Of a DNA stretch of 64,000 nucleotides, positions 8,188 to 17,838 are shown piece by piece (positions within the stretch are counted from its first letter, which is position 1; each line of letters begins with the position of its first letter). The stretch comes from Opitutus sp. GAS368 (GTDB lineage: Bacteria > Verrucomicrobiota > Verrucomicrobiia > Opitutales > Opitutaceae). Location: assembly GCA_945903545.1 (NCBI GenBank), contig CAMDOO010000003.1, positions 28,594-92,593 of the forward strand, given 5' to 3'. Made by a program: the position numbers and the translations under genes. Under the pieces are notes generated by a model, which saw nothing but the letters and a program-made list of their open reading frames with translations, was not told the origin of the DNA and did not search any database.

Positions 8188-8949
8188 TCATTTCAACTCC
8201 AACCCCACCGGGCAATGGTCGCTGCCCACCACCTCGGGGCTGATCCAGGCGCGCTTCAGGGCGGGGCGGAGTTTCTCGGCGGCCACGAAGTAGTCGACGC
8301 GCCACCCGATGTTCCGGGCGCGGCAGTTCATCATCTGGCTCCACCAGCTGTAATGGCCCGGGCCCGGCTCGAAGGCCCGGAAGGTGTCGATGAAACCCTG
8401 GTCGAGGATGGCCGAAAAATTGGTCCGCTCCTCCTCGGTGAAGCCCGCGTTGCGCCGGTTGGTCTTGGGATTGGTGAGGTCGATCTCGGTGTGCGCGACG
8501 TTGAGGTCGCCGCAGAAAATGACCGGCTTCCCCTGCTTCCCGAGTTTTTTCAGGAACGCGAGGAAGGCGCCGTCCCAATCCTGCGTGCGGTACGCGAGGC
8601 GGGTCAGGCCGCGCTGCGAGTTCGGCTGGTAGACGTTTACGAGGTGGAAGTCGGGAAACTCCGCGGTGAGCACCCGGCCCTCGTCATCGTGGCCCTTGAT
8701 CCCGATGTGCGGGGTGACCGCCAGCGGCTTCACCCGCGTGAGGATGGCGGTGCCGCTGTAGCCCTTTTTCGAGGCGCTGTTCCAGAAAACCTCGTAGCCC
8801 TTCGGCCACTCCACGTGCTGCACGTCGCCCGGGTGGGCCTTGGTCTCCTGCAGGCAGACCACGTCGGCATCCGCCGCCACAAGATATTCCGCGAGGCCCT
8901 TCTTCAGGGCGGCGCGCACGCCGTTGACGTTCCAGGACACGAGCTTCAT
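8188..8949 (-). CDS. xth: Exodeoxyribonuclease III
   Basis: 253 residues of the AP-endonuclease/exonuclease III family, which cleaves at abasic sites in base-excision repair. Motifs in order: KLVSWNVNG at the N-terminus, LQETK (metal ligand E), YSGTAILTR, NVYQPNSQ, GDLNVAHTEIDL (catalytic D and N) and GSDHCPVGLEL at the end (catalytic D-H). ATG 8949 gives the canonical MKLVSWNVNG start. It lies 16 bases after the small membrane gene on the same strand and may be co-transcribed with it and the prohibitin-like gene. Confidence 0.95.
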   Translation of the reverse strand: MKLVSWNVNGVRAALKKGLAEYLVAADADVVCLQETKAHPGDVQHVEWPKGYEVFWNSASKKGYSGTAILTRVKPLAVTPHIGIKGHDDEGRVLTAEFPDFHLVNVYQPNSQRGLTRLAYRTQDWDGAFLAFLKKLGKQGKPVIFCGDLNVAHTEIDLTNPKTNRRNAGFTEEERTNFSAILDQGFIDTFRAFEPGPGHYSWWSQMMNCRARNIGWRVDYFVAAEKLRPALKRAWISPEVVGSDHCPVGLELK

Positions 8950-8965
8950 CGCGCCACGATTTCGA

Positions 8966-9154
8966 TCAGCGTTTCTTTTTGCCAAAGAAAAATGCGAGCC
9001 ACACGCCGAAGCTGAGCAGCAGGACGAGCCACCAGAGGTAACGCAGCTCGCGGGCGGCGAGTTCGACGAAGGCCAGTGCGCGCGGGAAGACCAGGCAGAT
9101 GCCGACGAGCACCAGCCCCGCGATGATCCAGCCGATGGTGCGTGGTCGGATCAT
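8966..9154 (-). CDS. Small two-helix membrane protein
   Basis: 62 residues: a short basic N-terminus, a transmembrane helix (GWIIAGLVLVGICLVF), a charged turn and a second helix (YLWWLVLLLSFGVWLAFFF), ending in KKKR. The start ATG overlaps the prohibitin-like stop (ATGA at 9151-9154), which supports both the gene and its start. It probably works with the SPFH protein at the membrane; no named family recognised. Confidence 0.7.
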   Translation of the reverse strand: MIRPRTIGWIIAGLVLVGICLVFPRALAFVELAARELRYLWWLVLLLSFGVWLAFFFGKKKR

Positions 9155-9975
9155 CGGCGGATCGCGGGGACCGGGGCCGGAGTGGCGGGCAGGTTGAGCG
9201 GCAACAGGATGTTGGCGCCGCCTTCGCCGCCGCCACCGACCACGAGCGGCGCCTTGCCATCCCATTTCTCCACGATCTGGAGCTGGATCAGTCCGGGGTT
9301 GTCGCGAATGGCCTCGGCGCGGACGCGAATGGCCTCGGCCTCGCCCTTGGCCTTGATGATCGCGGTGTCGGCCTCGATCTGCGCCTTTTGCTGGGTGAAG
9401 CGAGCCTTCGCGGCTTCCTGCTCCTGGACCATCTTGGACTCGATCGCGGTCTCGAGCTCCTTGGAGAGCGTGATGTTTTCCAGCACGATGTCCTCGACCA
9501 GGAGGATGTCGCCGATCTTCTTGCGGGCCTCGGCCAGCGTGCGGGACTTGATGTCCTCGCGCTTCTTCACGATCTGCTCGGCGCTTTGCAGGGCGGTGAC
9601 CTCCTTGAGCGCTTCCTGGACGCGCGGGGCGATGAGGCTGGTGAAGGGATCGCCGTCATAGGCCTTGTAGATCTGGACGACCGAGGCCTCGGGGATGCGG
9701 TAGAGCACGCGGAGGGCGATGTTCACCTGCTGCAGGTCCGCCGAATAGCACTCGGCCGGGAGTTCGCGCGCGAGCTGGCGCACGGGGATGGAGACGATGT
9801 GGGTGATGAAGGGGGATTTGGTCCCGAATCCCTCCGGCTTGAAGGTGTCGTTGACCTTGCCGAGGGTGACTTCGACCCCGCGGAAGCCGGGGTCGACGAC
9901 ATAGGTCGATTGCGAACCGGCGAGGACGAGAACCAGGATGATAATGCCGAGGCCGATGAGTTTGGCGGGAGTCAT
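9151..9975 (-). CDS. Prohibitin / SPFH-domain membrane protein
   Basis: 274 residues with one N-terminal membrane helix (LIGLGIIILVLVLAGS), an SPFH/band-7 domain (YVVDPGFRGVEVTLGKV through about residue 180) and a long Ala/Glu/Lys-rich coiled coil (about 180-230), the classic prohibitin layout. A Gly-rich, Pro-rich tail ends in PAPVPAIRR. Such proteins scaffold membrane proteases or organise membrane microdomains. Coupled by ATGA overlap to the small membrane gene downstream. Confidence 0.85.
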   Translation of the reverse strand: MTPAKLIGLGIIILVLVLAGSQSTYVVDPGFRGVEVTLGKVNDTFKPEGFGTKSPFITHIVSIPVRQLARELPAECYSADLQQVNIALRVLYRIPEASVVQIYKAYDGDPFTSLIAPRVQEALKEVTALQSAEQIVKKREDIKSRTLAEARKKIGDILLVEDIVLENITLSKELETAIESKMVQEQEAAKARFTQQKAQIEADTAIIKAKGEAEAIRVRAEAIRDNPGLIQLQIVEKWDGKAPLVVGGGGEGGANILLPLNLPATPAPVPAIRR

Positions 9976-10192
9976 GGGACGGATGACACAACCGCGCTGC
10001 CCAGCCCGCAAGCCTGCACCCGGTGGAATTGCCCGGGGGATTTCAACCGCCGGCTGCGGGCGCAGAGGCCTGCCTGCCGTTCTGGAAATGCTGCATGGCG
10101 ATCCACCCGGACAATTTTTGCGCGCAATCCGATCCGATTTCCCTTCGGCTGCGTCGTACTCGCGGCCTGCCGGCTGCTTTAGTCTGCCCCTG

Positions 10193-11671
10193 ATGAACCC
10201 CTTTTTCTCGTTTTGCCTCACGAATCGCCTCACGAGAGGCTTGGGCGGTTCGCTCGTGTTGCTGGTCGCCGGATGTGTTTCCCGGGTCCCGGCGCCCGCT
10301 CCCACGGCTCCACCTCCAGTCGCTGTCGCGCCTGCGCCGCCGGTCGTCATCCCCCCGGCCCCGCTTTCGACGCCACCGGCTCCCGCCGTCGTGCCGCCCC
10401 CGGTGATCCTGGCCCCGACCTTGGCGCCGACGGTGGTGGCCCCGCCGCCGGCTTCCTTGGCGGCGGTCGCGCCGGTTGATGATTCCGACGAGATCTTCGG
10501 GCTCACCAAGCTGCACCAGTTCCGGCTCGAGATTGCGAAGTCCGAGTGGGGCGTCCTCCAGACCAGCAGCGCGCGCGGCGGCCTGGGCGTGAGGGGATCC
10601 GATTATGTCCAGACCGACGGGCGTCCGGTCCATGTCGGCAGCGGTTTTGGCGGGCATTATCCCTGGGCGCGCGCCGACGTCTCGCTCGACGGCCGCGAGT
10701 TCAAGAACGTCGGCCTGCGGTACCGCGGCAACGGCAGCTTCAGCCAGTCCTCGGGCTTTGCGCCGCTCCGGGCGAACTTCAAGCTGAAGCTCGATGTGTT
10801 CGGGACCAAGGGCACGTGGCGTGACGAAAAGAGCCTGAACCTGAACGCCGGCGTGGTGGACACCTCCAACGTGCGCGAGGCGGCGGCGTTCGCCCTGTTC
10901 CGCGGGGCGGGTGTCCCGGCGCCGCGCACGGCCTATGCGCAGCTCACGTTCAATGTCCCCGATTTCTACAAGGACACCTCCGGCGGCTACGTCTACACGA
11001 TGATCGAGAATGTCGGCACCCGCTTCCTGAAGCGCGCACTGCCGCCCGGCACCGGCCTGCTGATGAAACCCGAGGGTACGCGCGGCGGGATCCAGTGGCA
11101 GGGCGGCTCCTGGGCGGCGCACGCCGGAGTGTTCTACCCGGACCGCGAGGCCACGCCGCACGAGCAGCAGCGGATCATGGAGTTCTGCCAGCTGATCTCG
11201 CAGCCGGACGTTGCGCTCTTCCGCGCGCGCGTCGGCACCTACCTGGATGTCGACGAGTTCCTCCGCTTCATCGCGGTCCACGCCTTCATCCAGAACGGCG
11301 ACAGCTATCTCCGCGGCACCCACAATTATTATTTCTACCTCGATTCTGCGGACGACAAGTTCCGCTTCATCCCGTGGGACCAGGACCTCTCCATGGGCAG
11401 CGGGAATTTTGGCAACGGGATCGACTTCCTGACGCCGTGGAGTGGCGACCAGCCGTTGATCTACTGGCTGCTCGATGATCCGGCGGTGAACGCACGCTAC
11501 CGGGCGATCCTGAAGGAGCTCTCGGCCACCGTGCTGTCCCGGGCCGAGATCGGCAAGCTGGTGGACGCCCTGGAAGGCGTGGCGGGACGCCATGGCTATT
11601 CGCCGCGGAGCTTCCTCGACGGCCGCGCGCTCCAGCTTGAACGCCTCGTGGCGGGCTGGCCGGTAAAGTGA
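10193..11671 (+). CDS. CotH-kinase-like lipoprotein
   Basis: 492 residues. A lipobox (LLVAGC at about 22-27) marks it as a lipoprotein, followed by a 75-residue Pro/Ala/Val linker. The globular part matches the CotH family: FRLEIAKSEW near the start, LRYRGNGSF, KSLNLNAGVVD, FIQNGDSYLRGTHNYYFYLD and the FIPWDQDLSMG metal-binding motif. CotH proteins are atypical kinases phosphorylating secreted proteins; in environmental bacteria the substrate is unknown. ATG 10193 is chosen because it gives the lipoprotein signal. Its TGA lies inside the left arm of a palindrome. Confidence 0.8.
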   Translation: MNPFFSFCLTNRLTRGLGGSLVLLVAGCVSRVPAPAPTAPPPVAVAPAPPVVIPPAPLSTPPAPAVVPPPVILAPTLAPTVVAPPPASLAAVAPVDDSDEIFGLTKLHQFRLEIAKSEWGVLQTSSARGGLGVRGSDYVQTDGRPVHVGSGFGGHYPWARADVSLDGREFKNVGLRYRGNGSFSQSSGFAPLRANFKLKLDVFGTKGTWRDEKSLNLNAGVVDTSNVREAAAFALFRGAGVPAPRTAYAQLTFNVPDFYKDTSGGYVYTMIENVGTRFLKRALPPGTGLLMKPEGTRGGIQWQGGSWAAHAGVFYPDREATPHEQQRIMEFCQLISQPDVALFRARVGTYLDVDEFLRFIAVHAFIQNGDSYLRGTHNYYFYLDSADDKFRFIPWDQDLSMGSGNFGNGIDFLTPWSGDQPLIYWLLDDPAVNARYRAILKELSATVLSRAEIGKLVDALEGVAGRHGYSPRSFLDGRALQLERLVAGWPVK

Positions 11672-11770
11672 GAGAGGAAAGTGAAAGTGTCGGGCGGCAG
11701 AGGTAATCCCCGCCTGAAGCCGCGCGCACTTTCCTCCTTCACTCACTTTCCTCTCTCACTCACTTTCACT
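11668..11770. repeat. Long imperfect palindrome overlapping the CotH stop codon
   Basis: The left arm (AGTGAGAGAGGAAAGTGAAA at 11668) contains the CotH TGA at 11669-11671; the right arm (about 11727-11770) is its inverse, repeated CACTTTCCTC blocks. It fills the gap to the aldo/keto reductase, whose ATG follows 4 bases later. Same family as 5797-5910. Confidence 0.65.
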
Positions 11771-11773
11771 CGT

Positions 11774-12778
11774 ATGACGACGTCCCCATCCCCATCCCTC
11801 GCCCCGGTCATCGAGCTTTCCGATGGGGGCAGGTTCCCCGCCGTCGGCCTTGGCACCTGGAAGCTCCCCAAGCCGCTGGCGCCCCGGATCGTGCAGGAGG
11901 CCATTCGCGGCGGTTACCGGCATCTCGACTGCGCGTGCGACTACGGCAACGAGGCCGAGGTTGGCGCCGGGCTGGCCGCGGCGCTCAAGGCGGGCGATTG
12001 CAGGCGCGACGAGATGTGGGTGACGTCCAAGCTCTGGAACACCTACCACGAGCCGAAGCACGTGCGCGCCGCGTGCGAGCGCTCGCTCCGCGACCTCGGG
12101 CTCAACGAGCTTGATCTCTATCTGGTGCATTTCCCGATCGCGCTGGCGTTCGTGCCCTTCGCGGAACGCTACCCGCCGGAGTGGTTCTTCGATCCGAAGG
12201 CTGCCCAGCCGGCGATGAAGCCGATCCATGTCCCTTACGCCGAGACCTGGGGCGCGATGGAGGAGCTGCAGCGCGCTGGCCTCGTGAAGCGGATCGGCGT
12301 GTGCAACCTCAACATCTCCATGTTGCGCGAGCTGCTGGTTGGCTGCCGCATCCGGCCGACGGTGCACCAGGTGGAGATGCATCCGTATCTTGGGCAGTCG
12401 CGGCAACTCCGCTTCTGCGCGCAGGAGAAGATCGCCGTGACGGCATTCTCACCGCTCGGCGCGCCGTCCTACCTGCCGCTCGGCATGGCGCAACCCGAAG
12501 AGTCGGTGCTCGTGGACCCCGCGGTCACGGCCATCGCCGCGGCCCACGGCCGGACCGTCGCGCAGATTGTCCTCCGTTGGAGCGTGCAGCGCGGTTGCGC
12601 CGTCATTCCCAAGACGCAGAGGGAGGCGCGCCTGGCGGAGAACCTGGCCCTGTTTGACTTCAAGCTCAGCCCCGCGGAGATGACGGCCATCGACGGGCTG
12701 GATCGCGACCGGCGGTTCAACGACCCGGGCTTCTTCTGCGAGAAGGCGTTCAACGCGTTTTTCCCGATCTTCGACTGA
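11774..12778 (+). CDS. Aldo/keto reductase, xylose-reductase-like (AKR2)
   Basis: 334 residues with the full AKR catalytic tetrad D52, Y57 (LDCACDYGNE), K86 (TSKLW) and H119 (YLVHF). The stretch HFPIALAFVPFAERYPPEWF, and the FNDP segment close to the end, resemble fungal/eukaryotic xylose reductases more than typical bacterial AKRs. It probably reduces sugars or other aldehydes with NAD(P)H. The IPKTQREARLAENL cofactor loop is present. Stand-alone gene; the next 130 bases hold REP-like repeats. Confidence 0.85.
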   Translation: MTTSPSPSLAPVIELSDGGRFPAVGLGTWKLPKPLAPRIVQEAIRGGYRHLDCACDYGNEAEVGAGLAAALKAGDCRRDEMWVTSKLWNTYHEPKHVRAACERSLRDLGLNELDLYLVHFPIALAFVPFAERYPPEWFFDPKAAQPAMKPIHVPYAETWGAMEELQRAGLVKRIGVCNLNISMLRELLVGCRIRPTVHQVEMHPYLGQSRQLRFCAQEKIAVTAFSPLGAPSYLPLGMAQPEESVLVDPAVTAIAAAHGRTVAQIVLRWSVQRGCAVIPKTQREARLAENLALFDFKLSPAEMTAIDGLDRDRRFNDPGFFCEKAFNAFFPIFD

Positions 12779-12806
12779 GAGCCGCGGCCTCCGACCGCGG
12801 CTGGCG

Positions 12807-12898
12807 GTAGGGCGGCGACTCCGTCGGCGCCGGGCAGGCTGCCAGCTCCGAATCAACATGAGGGTAAACCCGGCGCGGACGGAGTCCACGCCCTACCG
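12807..12898. repeat. Inverted REP-like pair (GTAGGGCGG type)
   Basis: GTAGGGCGGCGACTCCGTCG on the left is mirrored by GCGGACGGAGTCCACGCCCTAC on the right (two overlapping fragments of the same unit). It occupies the gap between two convergent genes. Confidence 0.65.
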
Positions 12899-12912
12899 GG
12901 AATCGGCGGCGC

Positions 12913-14853
12913 TCAACGCTTCGCGGGCCGGAAATCCAATTTCAGCACCGCCTGGTTCTTCGCCCAGTCGAGTGCGGGCAGGCCGCGCTGCGGGGCGGGG
13001 CGGCCGAGGGTCTTGCCAGCCCGGGGCGGGGGATTCCGCAGGGTGAGCTCGGACATGCCGTCGGTGAGGGTGATGCCGCCGATCCTGACCTGCCCGACGC
13101 CGCGGACCGCGATCCGCAGGGGCGTGTCCGCGGCGGGCGCCGGGACGCTGAATTCGCGGGTCAGGGAGGAACGCGGGCGGGCGGACGTGCCGCGGAACTC
13201 GATGGTGAAGCGGGCGCCGAGCTCGGCCCAGGTGCCGTCGGCCTGCCGGGCCTCGACGATCACCTTCTGCAGGGCGGGCGCGAAGTTGCGCACCGTGAAA
13301 GAGAGCTGCCAAGCTCCGCAGAACGGCGTGGCGTGATGGGCGATGGCGGGATGCTGCTGGGCGCGGATCAGCCAGTGCTGCCAGTCGTGGAGCCGACGGG
13401 CATCCTCGTGCAGCTGGGCGACGTTAGGGCTGGTGGCCTGCGGGTCGCGCGTGCGGGCCCACATCGCGTGGGCGGCGCGGTCACCGGCCCAGAGGGCGGC
13501 GCTGAACAGCTTGGCCTCCTTGGTGGCGGCGGCGAGGGCGGCGCGGATCCGGGGATCGGTCGGGCCGTGGTGGTGCAGCCATTGGCGGATCCGGAAAACC
13601 TCTGCGGCGTTGCGGCGGATGAAGGCGTCGCGGGCCGCGAGGTAGCGCCGGAAGGCGAGGCTGGCGGCGAGCGGGGCGGGCAGGTCCTGGGCGGCGTGGG
13701 CGAGGCGATCGATGGCCGCGAACTCGTGCGCGGCGGGCTTGGGTCCCTTCGCGCCAGGGCCGAGGTCCCAGCGGTGGTTGGACTCCCAGCGGGCGTACCC
13801 GGCGAAGGCGTAGCGGTCCGAGGCCAGCGCGACCTGCGCGGCGCGGCGCGCGGAGGTGCGGCCGAAGACGCGGGCGAAGCCGCGTTCCAGCATCGCGGCG
13901 GGTGAGGGGTTGCCCGCATCGAGCCAGAGCGAGGCCGCGGCGGCGTCGAGGACGGTCGTTAGCTCCGCCGCGAGTCGCCCGGTTTCCCATGAGGTCACGA
14001 GGAAACCCTTAGCCCCGACCCGGGCGCAGTGGTCCCACCAGGAGCGCAGGTTGGCGAGCCGGTCGGAAAACACCGGCAGCGGCTCGTGGCGGAACCCGCT
14101 GTTCATCGGGCAGCCCCAGTAGTCAATGCCCCGCGCCTGCAGCGGCGCGGCCAGGTCGCGCTCGGCGAAGTTGAAGAGCTCGACGCGCGGCAGGCGCTGG
14201 AAGGGATAATAGTACCAGTCGTAGGCCGCGATCCCGCGTGGCAGCCGGGCGATGGCGCCCGGCAGGAAGTACAGCATGTCGGCCCAGAGGCCGAGTTGCA
14301 GGCCGTGCCCGGTGGCGAGGGCATGCAGGCGGCCGACATGGGCGGCGAAGTGCCCGGCCAGCCCGCGCTGGGCGATGTCGCGCTGGCTCAGCGGATGCCG
14401 GCCGAGGTGGAAGGACTCATCAAGCCCCACGTGCACGCGGCCCGCGGTGCAGAACGGCGCCAGGTCGCGCAGCAGCTTGGTTGCGATCTCGAGGAAACGC
14501 GGATGCACCGGGCAGACCTGGCCCCGCTCCAGCGCCGAGCCGTCGGCGGCGCGCAACTCGTTGAGGTCGCGCAGCGCCGCTACCTTGATCAGGTACTGGG
14601 TGTGCCCGAGCAGGTTGACGATCGGCACGACCCGGATGCCGGACTTGGTGGCCGCGCCGACCAACGTCTCGAGTTGGCGGTAGGTGTAGGCGTCGGGCCG
14701 CGCGACCCCGGGCACGCTGGGGTATTCCACGGCGTCCTCGAGGTGCAGGTGGAGTTCCTCGTAACCCCACGCGGCGTAGCGCGGCAACTGGGCGGTGAGC
14801 CAGTCAAGGCGCTCAACCTGGCGGGCGAGATCCCATTGGAACGCACGGATCAT
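12913..14853 (-). CDS. Glycoside hydrolase family 20-like protein (beta-N-acetylhexosaminidase-type)
   Basis: 646 residues without a visible signal peptide. The TIM-barrel half shows EELHLHLEDA (about 32-41), IVNLLGHTQYL, VHVGLDESFHLG with the D145-E146 pair expected for substrate-assisted catalysis in GH20, LWADMLYF and YDWYYYPF. A helical region follows, and the last about 110 residues look like a beta domain (SFTVRNFAPALQKVIVEAR). GH20 enzymes remove terminal GlcNAc/GalNAc; divergence here leaves specificity open. ATG 14853 (MIRAFQWD) is the best start; upstream codons lack conservation. Confidence 0.75.
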   Translation of the reverse strand: MIRAFQWDLARQVERLDWLTAQLPRYAAWGYEELHLHLEDAVEYPSVPGVARPDAYTYRQLETLVGAATKSGIRVVPIVNLLGHTQYLIKVAALRDLNELRAADGSALERGQVCPVHPRFLEIATKLLRDLAPFCTAGRVHVGLDESFHLGRHPLSQRDIAQRGLAGHFAAHVGRLHALATGHGLQLGLWADMLYFLPGAIARLPRGIAAYDWYYYPFQRLPRVELFNFAERDLAAPLQARGIDYWGCPMNSGFRHEPLPVFSDRLANLRSWWDHCARVGAKGFLVTSWETGRLAAELTTVLDAAAASLWLDAGNPSPAAMLERGFARVFGRTSARRAAQVALASDRYAFAGYARWESNHRWDLGPGAKGPKPAAHEFAAIDRLAHAAQDLPAPLAASLAFRRYLAARDAFIRRNAAEVFRIRQWLHHHGPTDPRIRAALAAATKEAKLFSAALWAGDRAAHAMWARTRDPQATSPNVAQLHEDARRLHDWQHWLIRAQQHPAIAHHATPFCGAWQLSFTVRNFAPALQKVIVEARQADGTWAELGARFTIEFRGTSARPRSSLTREFSVPAPAADTPLRIAVRGVGQVRIGGITLTDGMSELTLRNPPPRAGKTLGRPAPQRGLPALDWAKNQAVLKLDFRPAKR

Positions 14854-15035
14854 GACGGAGCGAGAATCGTCACCCGCGGGCGGGGCGTCGAGCTTTGGCT
14901 GGAGTGTGAGCGACGGGCAAAAAACCGCGGTTTGTGGCGGACGGGTCACGCCCCAGTTACGGTCGGGTGATATCTGAACGACCCGCGCTCGCGGCGCTTG
15001 ACCGCGATTTGCCGGCGCGCCCACGGTCGGTCTCG

Positions 15036-17831
15036 ATGAACACTTACAACCGTATCCGATTCATTTTTGCGCTGACCGCGGCCTTGGGCTGCGCGTCCGT
15101 GCTCTCCGCCCAGACTGCACCGACCGGCTCCGTCGCCGGCCGCGTGACCGATGAGCAGACCAGGTTGTCGCTTGGTGGAACCCGCATCTCGGTCGCCGGC
15201 ACCGATCTCACCACCTATGCCGACCGGACGGGCGGCTACAACCTGGCGAATGTCCCCGCCGGCGCGCAGACGATCGAGTTCAACTACGTGGGATATCCGG
15301 CGCTGCGCCTGCCGGTGACGGTCGGATCGGACGGGACGGTCACGCTTGACGCGGGCTTCGGCGGCACGGCGCTCGATACCGTCCGCCTGGACGCGATGAT
15401 CATCACCGGCGACGCCGTGGGCCAGGCGCGGGCGATCAACCAGCAGCGGGCGGCAACAACGCTCAGTAATTTTGTCGCCGCGGATGAGATCGGTCGGTTT
15501 CCGGACCAGAACGCCGCCGAGTCGATGCAGCGCATCCCGGGGCTCGCACTCTATCGCGACCAGGGCGAGGGCCGCTTCATCGTGGTACGCGGTATCCGCC
15601 CGGACCTGAACAGCGTGAAGCTCAATGGCGTCTCGATGGCCTCGCCCGAGCGCGGCGACCGCACCATCGCACTCGACGTGCTGCCCTCGGATGCACTGGC
15701 GGCGATCGAGGTGACCAAGGTGCCGACGCCCGACATGGACGCCGACGGCCTGGGCGGGACCATCAACGTGAAGACCAAGAGCGCCTTCGATGGCGACGGC
15801 CAGCAGCTGCAGTTCACGGCCCAAGGCCAGTTCAACAACCTGCGCGACCGTTACAGCAGCAAGCTCAGCCTGACCGCCGGCAGCATCTTCAACGACGGCA
15901 AGGTCGGCGTGATCTTCTCCCCGACCTGGCAGGAGCGCCGGTTCGGTTCCAATAACTTCGAGGAGGCCGGCGGCTGGGCCCAGCGCGCGGTGCCCGGTTC
16001 CGTGACGGGACAGACGGCCTTCTTCTTCAACGAGCCGGCCTTCCGCGAATACGAGATCACGCGCCACCGCTACGGCGCGAATGCCGCGATCGAGCTGAAG
16101 CCGGACCAGGAAACCTATTTCTACCTGCGCGGCACCTTTTCCAAGTTCAACGACCACGAGAACCGCTATGTCCTGGACCTCCCGTTTTCCGAGGGGACCC
16201 TGACGGCGCTGACGGACACCAGCGCCACGGTGACGGGAGTCCGTCGCGAGCGGCATGACATCCGGATCCGCACCAAGCTCCAGGAAGTGTGGAACGTGGT
16301 GGCGGGCGCGGAAAAAACCGTGGGTTCCTGGCAAATCGACGGCCGGGCGGCCCTCAGCCAGGGGAACGAGGAGCGCCCCAACGAGATTACGGTGCGCTTC
16401 CGGAAGAGCACGCGCGGCACCGATTGGACCTATTCGTTTGCGAACGGCACCTACGCCCCGGTCGTTTCAGTTACGGGTGCCAACATATCCGATCCGGCGC
16501 TCTACAACGAAATCAGCCGCTTTCGGGTGGTGAATGCGCCGGCCAGCGAGAGGGAGACCAATCTGGGTGGCAACGCGCGCTACAATTTTCCGCTGTCGGG
16601 GCGTGGCACCGGCTTCCTGAAGGTGGGGGCGCAGTTGCGCCAGAAGGACAAGGTTAGTGCGAACGAAGCCGTGGACTATGCCGTGCCGGCGTCCTTCACC
16701 TTTGCCGCCATGTCCGAGCCGCAGGGCCCGAACGACTATCCGTTTCTCTCTTCCGGGCTGCGCGGCAGCGCGCCGAAGATCCAGGCGGCACTGGGAGCCG
16801 GCGGCTTTACCCCGACCCGGCTGTTTGCCGAGAGCACCCAGGATGACTGGAAGTCGACCGAGGACGTGGCTGCTGGTTACTTCATGGGCGGTGTGACCGT
16901 GGGCCCGCTCAACGCGATCGCGGGAATGCGTTACGAGGGCACCCAGTATAACAACGCCGGCAACGAGTTGACCGGGCCGACGGCCGTGGCTGTCAGCCGC
17001 GGCCGCGACTACACCAATTACCTCCCGGGAGCGTACCTGCGTTACGACCTCAACCCGCAGACCATTCTGCGGGCTTCCTGGAGCAATTCCCTGGCGCGGC
17101 CGAGCTTTGACGACAGCGCGCTGCGTCGCAGCGTTGATCTCGCGGCAAGCCGCGTGACCGAGGGCAATCCCGGCCTCAAGCCGCTGGAGTCCTCGAACCT
17201 GGACGCCTCGCTCGAGCGGTATTTCCCGTCGCTCGGCATGTTCTCCGCGGCCTATTTCCGCAAGGACATCGAGAACTTCACCTATCAGAAGACGATTCCC
17301 GGCGGCGATCCGACCACCGGGTTTGCCCTCGTGACGTTTGTGAACGGCAACAAGGCGAAGATCTCCGGCCTCGAGCTCGCCTGGCAGCAGCAGCTCCGTT
17401 TCCTGCCGGGCCCGCTCGACGGGCTGGGCGTCATGGTCAACTATACGATGACCAAGTCCGAGGCGACCTATCCTTCCCGCCCGGGTGAGACGCTCGATTT
17501 CATCGGTCAGTCGGAGGAGATCGGGAACGCCGCCCTGACCTATGAAAAGCGCGGGTTCTTCGTCCGCGCGTCGGTCAATTTCCGCTCGCCCCGGCTCCGC
17601 GAGGACGAGCCCCTTGGGCCCGATGCCACCACCGACCGCTGGGTGGACGACACGGCGCAGATCGATGTGAACTCCAGTTACCGCATCAACCAGAACTGGG
17701 AAATCTTCGCCGAGGCCCTGAACATCTCGAACGAGCCGTTCCGCGTCTACTTCGGCAAGAACGGCACGCGCCTAACGCAGTTCGAGGAGTACGGCTGGAG
17801 CGCCAACTTCGGCGTGCGCTGGAGGCAGTAA
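15036..17831 (+). CDS. TonB-dependent receptor (Caulobacter type)
   Basis: 931 residues. Signal peptide to about LSAQ (residue 25), a carboxypeptidase-regulatory-like domain (GSVAGRVTDEQT to about 110), a plug domain starting near FVAADEIGRFPDQNAAESMQ, and a 22-strand barrel to the end. The VAADEIGRFPDQN... and VRGIRPDLNSVKLNG motifs fit the Caulobacter-type family. The final residues are RWRQ rather than the usual aromatic. Eight bases upstream of a phytase gene, it probably imports a phytate- or inositol-phosphate-derived ligand (inference). Confidence 0.9.
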   Translation: MNTYNRIRFIFALTAALGCASVLSAQTAPTGSVAGRVTDEQTRLSLGGTRISVAGTDLTTYADRTGGYNLANVPAGAQTIEFNYVGYPALRLPVTVGSDGTVTLDAGFGGTALDTVRLDAMIITGDAVGQARAINQQRAATTLSNFVAADEIGRFPDQNAAESMQRIPGLALYRDQGEGRFIVVRGIRPDLNSVKLNGVSMASPERGDRTIALDVLPSDALAAIEVTKVPTPDMDADGLGGTINVKTKSAFDGDGQQLQFTAQGQFNNLRDRYSSKLSLTAGSIFNDGKVGVIFSPTWQERRFGSNNFEEAGGWAQRAVPGSVTGQTAFFFNEPAFREYEITRHRYGANAAIELKPDQETYFYLRGTFSKFNDHENRYVLDLPFSEGTLTALTDTSATVTGVRRERHDIRIRTKLQEVWNVVAGAEKTVGSWQIDGRAALSQGNEERPNEITVRFRKSTRGTDWTYSFANGTYAPVVSVTGANISDPALYNEISRFRVVNAPASERETNLGGNARYNFPLSGRGTGFLKVGAQLRQKDKVSANEAVDYAVPASFTFAAMSEPQGPNDYPFLSSGLRGSAPKIQAALGAGGFTPTRLFAESTQDDWKSTEDVAAGYFMGGVTVGPLNAIAGMRYEGTQYNNAGNELTGPTAVAVSRGRDYTNYLPGAYLRYDLNPQTILRASWSNSLARPSFDDSALRRSVDLAASRVTEGNPGLKPLESSNLDASLERYFPSLGMFSAAYFRKDIENFTYQKTIPGGDPTTGFALVTFVNGNKAKISGLELAWQQQLRFLPGPLDGLGVMVNYTMTKSEATYPSRPGETLDFIGQSEEIGNAALTYEKRGFFVRASVNFRSPRLREDEPLGPDATTDRWVDDTAQIDVNSSYRINQNWEIFAEALNISNEPFRVYFGKNGTRLTQFEEYGWSANFGVRWRQ

Positions 17832-17838
17832 TCCCGCG

